Source: Williamsia sp. 1135
GTDB lineage: Bacteria; Actinomycetota; Actinomycetes; Mycobacteriales; Mycobacteriaceae
DNA: 64,000 bases
Assembly (NCBI RefSeq): GCF_002095395.1
Contig: NZ_MJEI01000092.1
Span: 35,939-99,938, forward strand
Direction of reading: 5' to 3'
Of this stretch, positions 57,160 to 64,000 are shown piece after piece. Position 1 is the stretch's first letter. Each line of letters begins with the position of its first letter. The position numbers and the translations under genes were made by a program. The notes beneath the pieces were generated by a model that ran no database searches, had not been told where the DNA came from, and saw only the letters and a list, made by a program, of their open reading frames with translations.

Positions 57160-57534
57160 TCAGTTGAACGAATCGCCGCAGGCGCAGCTGCCGGTGGCGT
57201 TCGGGTTGTCGATCGTGAAACCCTGCTTCTCGATGGTGTCTACGAAGTCGATGCTGGCTCCCATGACGTACGGGGCGCTCATACGGTCGACCGCGAGGCC
57301 GACTCCGTCGAACTCCACGACCAGGTCGCCATCGAGATTGCGATCGTCGAAGTAGAGCTGGTAGCGCAGACCCGCGCAGCCGCCGGGCTGGACGGCGATA
57401 CGGAGCATGAGTTCTTCCCGGCCCTCCTGCTCGCGCAGGGCCTTGGCCTTGGAAGCAGCGGCATCGGTGAGAATCACGCCGTGCGCAGGCGCTTCGGTCT
57501 CGGTCTGCACAGCGGTGTCGTTCGATGCGGTCAT
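57160..57534 (-). CDS. erpA: Iron-sulfur cluster insertion protein ErpA (HesB/A-type)
   Basis: A 124-residue A-type carrier that delivers Fe-S clusters to apo-proteins in the cytoplasm. The three ligand cysteines are in QPGGCAGLRYQL and the C-terminal GSCACGDSF. The N-terminal 18 residues are a polar extension. It corresponds to Rv2204c. Its nearness to the Rieske subunit and respiratory genes is conserved in mycobacteria. Confidence 0.93.
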   Translation of the reverse strand: MTASNDTAVQTETEAPAHGVILTDAAASKAKALREQEGREELMLRIAVQPGGCAGLRYQLYFDDRNLDGDLVVEFDGVGLAVDRMSAPYVMGASIDFVDTIEKQGFTIDNPNATGSCACGDSFN

Positions 57535-57670
57535 GGATTCTCCTCAGTGTGCGGGGCGTAGGCGTGCGATTCCTGGTTGCCAGGTATCGGATACGAACTT
57601 CCGTCGCCTATAACCGTACTCCTGCTCCACCTATTCCCGCGTGCCACGTCGCCCCGCGCCGCGGGATCGA

Positions 57671-58726
57671 TCACCAGGCCTCTGCGACCTGACGGGCGAG
57701 CTCCTTGAGCTGGTTCTCCGCGTCGTCCATGGCCACCTGGACCGATCCTGCGACCTCCACGATCGACCGCGCCTGCGTGATCCCGGCTTCGGCGAGCTGC
57801 GCCGGCGTCAGCGCGACCTGGCCGGCGAGCACGATGGTCGGGATGCCCCGCCCGCGCGCCGCCGTCGTCAGCGCCGCCACGACCTTGCCCTTGAGGGTTT
57901 GTTCGTCGCACTTGCCCTCCCCCGTGATGAGCAGGTCGACGCCGGCGATGAGTTCGGCCTGCCCGGTCGCCTCGGCGATCACCGTGGCCCCCGGCACGCG
58001 TTCTGCACCCAACGCCAGCAGAGCTGCACCGAGTCCACCGGCAGCGCCCGCACCTTGTTCGCCCGAGATGTCGCGGCCCGCCAGCCCGGAGAGCACCTGC
58101 GCCCAATCCGAGAGTCCCTCTTCCAGCATCGCGACGGTCGCGGGGTCGGCTCCCTTCTGCGGGCCGAACACCGCAGCCGCCCCCTCCGGCCCGAGCAGCG
58201 GGTTCTCGACGTCGGATGCCGCCACCAGCTGCACCGGGCCGAGCAATCGCGCGGCCTCCGCCAGCCCTCCGAGCCCCTCGATCAACCCGCGGCCACCGTC
58301 CGTGCTGCCACTGCCCCCCAGACCCACGACGATCTGGTCGGCGCCCGCCGCCACTGCCGCGGCGACCAGTTCGCCGACCCCGAACGTGTCTGCGGCGAGC
58401 GCGGTCCGCGGTGTCGGCAACCCGCCGAGTTGATGCAGCCCGCAGGCCTGCGCGCACTCGATGTAGGCGACAGTGCGGCCTTCGCGCCGGTCCAGGAGCC
58501 AGTGGGCGCTGACCAACGCACCGAGTGGACCGCTGACGCGGGTGGTCTGCACGTCTCCGAAACGGCTGGCGAGCACCGCCACGAAACCCGGCCCACCGTC
58601 GGATTGCGGAACGAGCGAGAGCTCGTCGGCGGGGCGTCCGAGGGTCCATCCCGCGGCGATCGCCTCCGCCGCCGCGACGGCCGTCAAGGTATCTCCGAAC
58701 GAATCGGGGGCGATCAAAGCCTTCAT
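57671..58726 (-). CDS. garK: Glycerate kinase (GarK/GlxK family)
   Basis: A 351-residue enzyme that phosphorylates D-glycerate. The ATG at 58726 begins MKALIAPDSFGDTLTAVAAA, the normal family start; the open frame further upstream is not coding. VGLGGSGSTDGGRGLI and AGAAGGLGAALLALGA are the glycine-rich signatures, and ITGEGKCDEQTLKGKV follows. It is the counterpart of Rv2205c and is divergent from the DUF3043 gene. Confidence 0.93.
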   Translation of the reverse strand: MKALIAPDSFGDTLTAVAAAEAIAAGWTLGRPADELSLVPQSDGGPGFVAVLASRFGDVQTTRVSGPLGALVSAHWLLDRREGRTVAYIECAQACGLHQLGGLPTPRTALAADTFGVGELVAAAVAAGADQIVVGLGGSGSTDGGRGLIEGLGGLAEAARLLGPVQLVAASDVENPLLGPEGAAAVFGPQKGADPATVAMLEEGLSDWAQVLSGLAGRDISGEQGAGAAGGLGAALLALGAERVPGATVIAEATGQAELIAGVDLLITGEGKCDEQTLKGKVVAALTTAARGRGIPTIVLAGQVALTPAQLAEAGITQARSIVEVAGSVQVAMDDAENQLKELARQVAEAW

Positions 58727-58786
58727 CGCCCGAGTATATGAAGGGTGGCCCGCTCCAGCAGCGCACGCTCGCGATAATCTGGACGG

Positions 58787-59458
58787 GTGAAGTTGCCCTG
58801 GAAGAAAGACGACGTCGACGCCGACGACGCTGCCGACACCACCGTCGCGTTGACCGTGGAAGAAGCTGCGGCCAAGCGCCGGTACACCGAGGCCAAGGGC
58901 CGACCGACGCCGAAACGGCGCGACGCGGAAGGCAGGCGCCGCGGCCCGGTCGCCCCGGCCCCGACGACGCGGGCCGAGGCGCGCGCACGCAAGAGGGAAC
59001 TCAAGGGCAGCTCGGCCAATCTGAGCAAGGAAGAAAAGAAGGCGCAGTCGGATACGCGCCGCCAGCAACGGGCCGATCAGCGCGAGAAGATGATGGAGGG
59101 CGAAGAGCGGTATCTGATGCCGCGCGACAAGGGTGAGGCCCGACGTTTCGCCCGTGACATCGTCGACTCGAGGCGCAACTTCGCCGGTCTGTTCATGCCT
59201 TTCGCGATCATGCTGATCATCGTGATGTTCGTCCCGGCCATCGCGGTGTACGCCACCCTGCTGATGTTGATCTTCGTGATCTTCCTGGTGATCGACGGCG
59301 TGCTACTCGGCCGGATCCTCAACAACCGTGTCCGCGAACGTTTCCCGAGCACCACCGACGGTGGCTTCAAACTCGGCTGGTACGGCTTCAGCCGCGCCAT
59401 GCAGATGCGGTTCATGCGGGCGCCACGGCCCAAGGTCAAACCTGGTGACGCGGTCTGA
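58787..59458 (+). CDS. DUF3043 membrane protein (Rv2206-like)
   Basis: A 223-residue protein starting with GTG. The first ~120 residues are highly charged and cytoplasmic, with family phrases [12 protein letters not shown] and [13 protein letters not shown]. Two close transmembrane helices lie at about 137-155 and 157-180. The C-terminal part has [20 protein letters not shown], conserved in the family. Function is unknown. Its stop is six bases before the cobU-cobT fusion. Confidence 0.88.
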   Translation: MKLPWKKDDVDADDAADTTVALTVEEAAAKRRYTEAKGRPTPKRRDAEGRRRGPVAPAPTTRAEARARKRELKGSSANLSKEEKKAQSDTRRQQRADQREKMMEGEERYLMPRDKGEARRFARDIVDSRRNFAGLFMPFAIMLIIVMFVPAIAVYATLLMLIFVIFLVIDGVLLGRILNNRVRERFPSTTDGGFKLGWYGFSRAMQMRFMRAPRPKVKPGDAV

Positions 59459-59463
59459 CCGGG

Positions 59464-61218
59464 ATGCGAACTCTGGTTCTGGGTGGAATTCGTTCGGGTA
59501 AATCAGCGTTCGGGGAAGGGCTTCTTCCGCACACCGGGGTTCGGTATCTGGCCACGGCGGCAAACCCTGCCACCGGCGACCCCGAGTGGTCGGATCGGAT
59601 AGCGCAACACCGGGTCCGTCGTCCTGCGGAATGGATGACCATCGAAACGGGCGACGTCGCTGCCGAATTGCGTTCGGACTCCCGCACCGCCACGCTCGTC
59701 GACGATCTCGGCAGCTGGATCAGCCGCCACATCGACTCGGTCGGCGGGTGGAGCGACGACAACTTCGACATGTCCGGCGTGATCGACGAGATCTCCTCAG
59801 CTGTGTCCGAGTTCACGGGTGATCTGGTCATCATCAGTCCCGAGGTGGGCCTGTCCCTGGTGGCACCGACACCGGCAGGCCGCCTCTTCCAGGATCAGCT
59901 GGGCCTGCTCAACAGTGCCATCGCCGCTGCGTGCGACCGGGTGGTCCTGGTCGTTGCCGGACAGGTTCTCGAATTGGGCACCGGCACCGACCTCTCCGTG
60001 TCAGCTCCTCCCCTCCCCGTTCCGACCGGCCCTTCCGTCGATGCGACGGCGGACTCGGCCTCGTCCGAGAAGTCGGCGACACCTGACTTCGCGCCCGAGG
60101 CCGGGACTGCGACGCCCGAAAACACACGCACAGCAACCGAGTTCGAACTTCCTGAGCAGTTCGAGTTCGTCGCGGCGCCCGACCGGGGCGCGGCGATCGA
60201 AGCTCGCCGCCGGCAAGGCGAGCTCACCAAACCGCCGGGCTCGCTCGGCCGCCTCGAAGAGGTCGCGATCTGGGTGGCCTCCTGCCAGGGCGTGTGCCCA
60301 CCAGCCATGTTCGAGGCGCCGACCGTGGTCGTGTTCGCCGGGGATCACGGCGTTGCGAAAGCAGGCGTGTCGGCGTTCCCGCCCGAGGTCACGGCACAGA
60401 TGGTCGCAAACTTCGCCGCCGGCGGCGCCGCCGTGAACGTCCTCGGACGCGTCCACGGGGCCCGGGTCCGAGTCGAAGACCTCGCGGTAGATGCCCAGAC
60501 CCCCGAAGCGATCAGCCGTTTCAAGGTTCGTAGGAGCTCGGGAGATCTCACCCGCGAGGATGCACTGACCACCGAGGAGACCCGGGCCGCGCTGGCCGCC
60601 GGACGTACCATCGCCGACCAGGAGATCGATTCCGGTGCCGATCTGCTGATGGCCGGCGAGATGGGGATCGGCAACACCACTCCGGCAACGATCCTCGTCG
60701 GTCTGCTCACCGATACCGAACCGGTGGTCGTGGTCGGACGCGGCACCGGCATCGACGACAACGGCTGGATCCGCAAGACCGGCGCGGTCCGTGACGGTAT
60801 GCGACGGGGCCGCCCGCATGCGCGGGTGCCGCTGGAACTGCTTCGCACGGTTGCCGGAGCCGAGATAGCAGCCATGGCAGGCTTTCTCGCGCAGGCTGCC
60901 CTTCGCCGAACGCCTGTCATCCTCGACGGTCTCGTGGTGACCGCCGCCGCTCTGGTCGCCAACGACATGGCACCCGGTGCCCGGGAATGGTGGCTGGCCG
61001 GTCACCGGTCCGCAGAACCCGCGCACAGCATCGCCCTGAGGCAACTCGACCTCGAACCGCTGCTGGATCTGTCGATGCGGCTCGGCGAAGGCAGCGGTGC
61101 GTTGACCGCGTTGCCCGTCGTTCAGTCCGCGGTCGCCACGCTCGCCTCGATGGCCACCTTCTCCGAGGCCGCGGTCAGCGGCGCGGCGGATCCGACGTCG
61201 GTGAACCCGGAGAAATGA
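59464..61218 (+). CDS. cobUT: Fused CobU (cobinamide kinase/guanylyltransferase)-CobT (DMB phosphoribosyltransferase)
   Basis: A 584-residue bifunctional protein of late cobalamin assembly. Residues 1-175 are CobU/CobP: P-loop [28 protein letters not shown] and [14 protein letters not shown] ~60-residue Ala/Thr/Pro-rich linker follows. Residues ~235-584 are Cob[29 protein letters not shown], then the active-site region [14 protein letters not shown] with the catalytic Glu. CobU and CobT prepare the two halves that CobS, the next gene, joins. M. tuberculosis encodes separate CobU (Rv0254c) and CobT (Rv2207). Confidence 0.93.
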   Translation: MRTLVLGGIRSGKSAFGEGLLPHTGVRYLATAANPATGDPEWSDRIAQHRVRRPAEWMTIETGDVAAELRSDSRTATLVDDLGSWISRHIDSVGGWSDDNFDMSGVIDEISSAVSEFTGDLVIISPEVGLSLVAPTPAGRLFQDQLGLLNSAIAAACDRVVLVVAGQVLELGTGTDLSVSAPPLPVPTGPSVDATADSASSEKSATPDFAPEAGTATPENTRTATEFELPEQFEFVAAPDRGAAIEARRRQGELTKPPGSLGRLEEVAIWVASCQGVCPPAMFEAPTVVVFAGDHGVAKAGVSAFPPEVTAQMVANFAAGGAAVNVLGRVHGARVRVEDLAVDAQTPEAISRFKVRRSSGDLTREDALTTEETRAALAAGRTIADQEIDSGADLLMAGEMGIGNTTPATILVGLLTDTEPVVVVGRGTGIDDNGWIRKTGAVRDGMRRGRPHARVPLELLRTVAGAEIAAMAGFLAQAALRRTPVILDGLVVTAAALVANDMAPGAREWWLAGHRSAEPAHSIALRQLDLEPLLDLSMRLGEGSGALTALPVVQSAVATLASMATFSEAAVSGAADPTSVNPEK

Positions 61219-61979
61219 GTCTGCGCGGTGCGATCCGTGGCCCGCAGACCGCGTTCTCGTGGCTGACGATTATTCCCGTACCCGAACCCGCCGGACCGTT
61301 CGACCGTTCTCTCGGCGGTGCCGCCATCGGGTCCACCCCCCTGGTGGGTTGTGTGCTCGGTGCCATCGCCGCGGCCGCCGCCTTCGGATTGGGCCACACC
61401 GAACTCCCGGAACTGCTGTGCGGGTTGCTGATCGTCGGGTTGCTCGCCGTCCTGACCCGCGGCATGCACCTGGACGGACTGTCCGACACCGCTGACGGGC
61501 TCGGTTGCTACGGCCCGCCGGTCCGAGTCCACCAAGTGATGCACAGCGGCTCCACGGGACCGTTCGGCGCCGCGACCTTGGTGATCGTGATCGTCGCCCA
61601 GGCCGTCGGCTACGGCGCACTGATGCAGGAGAGCAACTGGGCGGCATTCATCTTCGTCGGCTTCGTCTCGCGGGTGGCCACGGTGATCGGCTGCCGGATC
61701 ACCCTGCCTCCTGCGGCAGGTTCCAAGTTCGGTGGCCTCACCGCAGGCACGCAGCGGCTGACCATACCGTTCTGGATACTCGGTGCGCTCGCCGTAGGGT
61801 TCGCGGTCAGCCCTGAACTACCTGTGCCGGGTGTGATCGCCGTCGTGGTCGTGACACTGTTCGCCTGGCTGTTCAGCGCCCACTGCGCGCAGCGCTTCGG
61901 TGGGATGAACGGCGATGTGCTCGGCGCCCTCATCGAACTGAGCACCTTGATCGCACTGTGCGTCGTGCTGGCCGGTTGA
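61215..61979 (+). CDS. cobS: Adenosylcobinamide-GDP ribazoletransferase CobS
   Basis: A 254-residue membrane enzyme that joins adenosylcobinamide-GDP and alpha-ribazole to give adenosylcobalamin. The ATG overlaps the cobUT stop (ATGA). It has [18 protein letters not shown], with the Asp residues that bind metal and substrate, and [13 protein letters not shown] near the end. Six or seven helices are predictable. It corresponds to Rv2208. Confidence 0.95.
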   Translation: MSLRGAIRGPQTAFSWLTIIPVPEPAGPFDRSLGGAAIGSTPLVGCVLGAIAAAAAFGLGHTELPELLCGLLIVGLLAVLTRGMHLDGLSDTADGLGCYGPPVRVHQVMHSGSTGPFGAATLVIVIVAQAVGYGALMQESNWAAFIFVGFVSRVATVIGCRITLPPAAGSKFGGLTAGTQRLTIPFWILGALAVGFAVSPELPVPGVIAVVVVTLFAWLFSAHCAQRFGGMNGDVLGALIELSTLIALCVVLAG

Positions 61980-61993
61980 CGTCGCCGGTCACT

Positions 61994-63976
61994 TCACCCG
62001 GGCGGAGCGTCGTCCAGCAATTCTCGGCGCAGTCGGTTGCGATTGCGTTCTTGTTGTCGACGTTGATGTTTGGCTTCGGTTCTGGACCGGGTGCGGGTTG
62101 GTTGATCCGGTTTTCGTCTGCGCGGTGGCGCCGGTGCCGGGTCTTCCCACTCTATGTTTCGCAACGCGGGAAACAGGTCGTCTCCGGTCCAGGCAGGACC
62201 GTCGTAGGTGCGGCCTTCGGGTGTGATGACCACCGTTTTCGTGCGACCGTGGCGGTCTATGTATTGGTCGTCAACCCAATCGGAATGTGTTTTGAGCAAG
62301 TGGTGAAAACGACACAACGCTTTCATTCCGGTCGGATGTGTACGGCCCCCGCAGGCGGGATTGTTGTGGTCGTATTCGGTGGTGTGGTCGAGGTCAGCGG
62401 TCCAGGCGGATTGGTTGCAGCCAGGCCACATGCAGTACAGGTCACGCATTCGAAGGAAGGCATCGAGTACCGCGGAGGGTCGGTAGTGGTCGCGTGGCTT
62501 GACCGGAGGTAACGGGATCATTTGGAAGACGGGTGGTTTGACGTCATCCCAGTCGACGTTGTCGAGATCTCCGAACCGCGGATCCCGTGGCGGTGCGGGC
62601 ATGTTCATCGTCGTGGTGGCGGCCTTCTTCGCCGCGCGTCGGGCTGCGCGGTTCGGTTGCGATGGCGAGCAAGCACCGTGTGCACCCGCACCGGGGTGTC
62701 CCCCGGACGCATGCTGGTGAGGAGCCGCAGCGTCATTCGGTGCGGTGCCGCCCGGCTCTACACCGCGTTCGGCCACAGCCTCGGGTTCGGCCACGGTCTC
62801 GTGTTCGGTTTCTGCTTCGGTGTCGCTCGAGGTGTGCCTGGCCTCGGATTCGGTGGTGACATCCTCGCCCGGGTCGGCCGTCGCGTGCGTGTCTGAAACA
62901 TCAGCGTTAGCAGGTGTTTCGGAGCCTGACGCTGTCTCTGTTGGTTCCGGCGCTGTCTCCGCCGGTTCTGGCGTGGGCTCCGCTGGTTCCGACGTTGTCT
63001 CTGCTGGTTCTGGCGTGGGCTCCGGCGCAGCTTCGGGTGCCGGTCGTGTCTTGTTGCCCGTGGGCCGGACTGTGGTCGAGTCCTGCTTGGCGAGGTCGCG
63101 AGCGTGTTCGGCGGAAATGACGCCATGGCCTTCGAGGTAGCCGGGCTCGTCGTCCTCACCATCGAGCGTGGACTGATTCGCGATCGCATGGAGCACAATT
63201 TTGACGTCGACCCCACCAATCTGCTGCGTCTTGACCAGCGGCCAGATCTCCGCTTCACAGGGATGCTCGTCGTCCTCATCACACAAGCACGCGAACTCGC
63301 GGCCCATCGTGATCGCGAACAACGCATCGGACATCCGCTGAGCCTTCTTGCGCGGATCGCGCCGGCAGGTCGACTTCGCCAACATCTCCAACCGCTTCAT
63401 GATGATCGCCGTGTGCTCAGCCGACAACGTCGCAGTCAGGCTGCCCATCCCGTTCTGCTCACCCTCGCTCCAGACTCCACGCTTGTCTTTGGCGTCCTTG
63501 CGGTCTTCGCGGATCAGGTCCGGATCGCGCCGGAAGATGGTGGCATCGATCATGTCCCGCATAGCCTTGCTCGACCACGACCCCTTGCCGCGCAAACTCT
63601 CTGCGATGTCGCGGTCGATGTCGGCAGCATGGTCGGTGCCTTCGATCAAATCCGTGCGAGAGACGATCTTCGGGATGTGATGCCAGGCCACCAGACCATG
63701 CTTGAGGGCCAGTGCCACCTTCGGCAACCGGTCCCGCAACGCGAGCGCACAGGTGAGATGACTTTCCGCTGCCGTCTGAGACAGCCGATTCGCCAGAGCC
63801 AGGCGGGCTGCGGCCTGGACGTACGCGTCCTGCAGGAAATCATGAGAAGCAACGCTTTCGGCTTCGAGCTGGCGGTGCAGCTCCGCGGCATAGGCGTAGC
63901 GGGCCCATTCCAGATAACCCTGCCCGGTCAGCGCCCGCTCGATCGAGGCCAACAAGTCATTGGCCCGCAACGACAT
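61994..63976 (-). CDS. DUF222 / HNH endonuclease domain protein (13E12-type)
   Basis: A 660-residue protein. The N-terminal ~300 residues are DUF222 (TAAESHLTCALALRDRLPKV, HHIPKIVSRTDLIEG). A low-complexity linker at about 309-360 repeats EPxPEPAET-like units, followed by further Glu/Ala/Gly-rich sequence to ~460. The C-terminal HNH domain has YCMWPGCN, DLDHTTEYDHN and ALCRFHHLLKT with the His and Cys ligands. Such proteins are abundant, strain-variable and linked to the M. tuberculosis 13E12 repeat family. The ATG at 63976 is the first in view, but the frame stays open to the window edge, so the true start may lie outside. Confidence 0.87.
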   Translation of the reverse strand: MSLRANDLLASIERALTGQGYLEWARYAYAAELHRQLEAESVASHDFLQDAYVQAAARLALANRLSQTAAESHLTCALALRDRLPKVALALKHGLVAWHHIPKIVSRTDLIEGTDHAADIDRDIAESLRGKGSWSSKAMRDMIDATIFRRDPDLIREDRKDAKDKRGVWSEGEQNGMGSLTATLSAEHTAIIMKRLEMLAKSTCRRDPRKKAQRMSDALFAITMGREFACLCDEDDEHPCEAEIWPLVKTQQIGGVDVKIVLHAIANQSTLDGEDDEPGYLEGHGVISAEHARDLAKQDSTTVRPTGNKTRPAPEAAPEPTPEPAETTSEPAEPTPEPAETAPEPTETASGSETPANADVSDTHATADPGEDVTTESEARHTSSDTEAETEHETVAEPEAVAERGVEPGGTAPNDAAAPHQHASGGHPGAGAHGACSPSQPNRAARRAAKKAATTTMNMPAPPRDPRFGDLDNVDWDDVKPPVFQMIPLPPVKPRDHYRPSAVLDAFLRMRDLYCMWPGCNQSAWTADLDHTTEYDHNNPACGGRTHPTGMKALCRFHHLLKTHSDWVDDQYIDRHGRTKTVVITPEGRTYDGPAWTGDDLFPALRNIEWEDPAPAPPRRRKPDQPTRTRSRTEAKHQRRQQERNRNRLRRELLDDAPPG

Positions 63977-64000
63977 CGCCGGCGTTATCCCGGTGATGGA

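Noticed and set aside
57671..59068. Extended glycerate kinase frame reaching 59068
   Set aside because: The extension runs antisense through the DUF3043 gene; the family start is at 58726.

Overview
The window is high-GC actinobacterial DNA from a mycolic-acid bacterium (order Mycobacteriales). Gordonia or a close relative is the best guess. Gene order follows the Mycobacterium tuberculosis block from ftsQ (Rv2151c) to cobS (Rv2208) almost gene for gene. The main differences are inserted carotenoid genes, a ROK glucokinase and a few accessory genes. No tRNA, rRNA, insertion sequence, prophage or CRISPR array was seen.

Layout. (1) 1-14403, minus strand: the division and cell-wall (dcw) operon mraZ-rsmH-ftsL-like-ftsI-murE-[murF remnant]-mraY-murD-ftsW-murG-murC-ftsQ, mostly with overlapping start and stop codons. 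At the murF position there is only a 167-codon gene for the C-terminal domain; the N-terminal and ATP-binding domains are absent. (2) 14404-16609: DUF3040 protein, SAV_6107-type HEPN protein and a GNAT enzyme. (3) 16618-27092: carotenoid genes (crtO-like, cruF-like, GT2, crtE, crtI, crtB) threaded singly between conserved mycobacterial genes (lppM, metF-like, mptA). (4) 27089-29863: the Rv2175c-like DNA-binding protein and divergent PknL, here with five PASTA domains. (5) 29943-30809: a TPP riboswitch directly before a short-chain dehydrogenase gene, followed by 21-bp repeat arrays. (6) 31159-38712: aroG, an RNase, plsC, glk, an ArsA-like protein, two SRPBCC-type proteins and pimB'. (7) 38731-42565: a peptidase-MA-like membrane protein and two NlpC/P60 proteins, one under a c-di-AMP (ydaO) riboswitch. 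(8) 42786-46497: a DnaQ/GIY-YIG nuclease, an Lrp-type RAM protein, trpD and an unknown protein. (9) 46605-53750: the cytochrome bcc-aa3 genes ctaE-qcrCAB and ctaC-ctaF, separated by a GNAT gene flanked by 21-bp repeat arrays and a frameshifted aac(2')-like gene. (10) 53986-61979: asnB, adoK, erpA, garK, a DUF3043 protein, a cobU-cobT fusion and cobS. (11) 61994-63976: a DUF222/HNH (13E12-type) nuclease.

How the genes work together. The dcw operon makes and exports lipid II and drives septation. PknL, PimB', MptA, PlsC, LppM and the NlpC/P60 hydrolases are envelope functions. QcrCAB, CtaC, CtaE and CtaF are parts of the respiratory bcc-aa3 supercomplex. The carotenoid genes fit a keto, glycosylated C40 carotenoid, but no lycopene cyclase lies in the window.

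The observations most worth checking are the domain-only murF gene, the TPP-riboswitch-controlled dehydrogenase, the 21-bp inverted and tandem repeat arrays, the interleaved carotenoid genes, an ArsA-like protein without the P-loop lysine whose only fitting start is CTG, and the frameshifted aminoglycoside acetyltransferase. All functions are inferred from sequence by eye; no database search was run.
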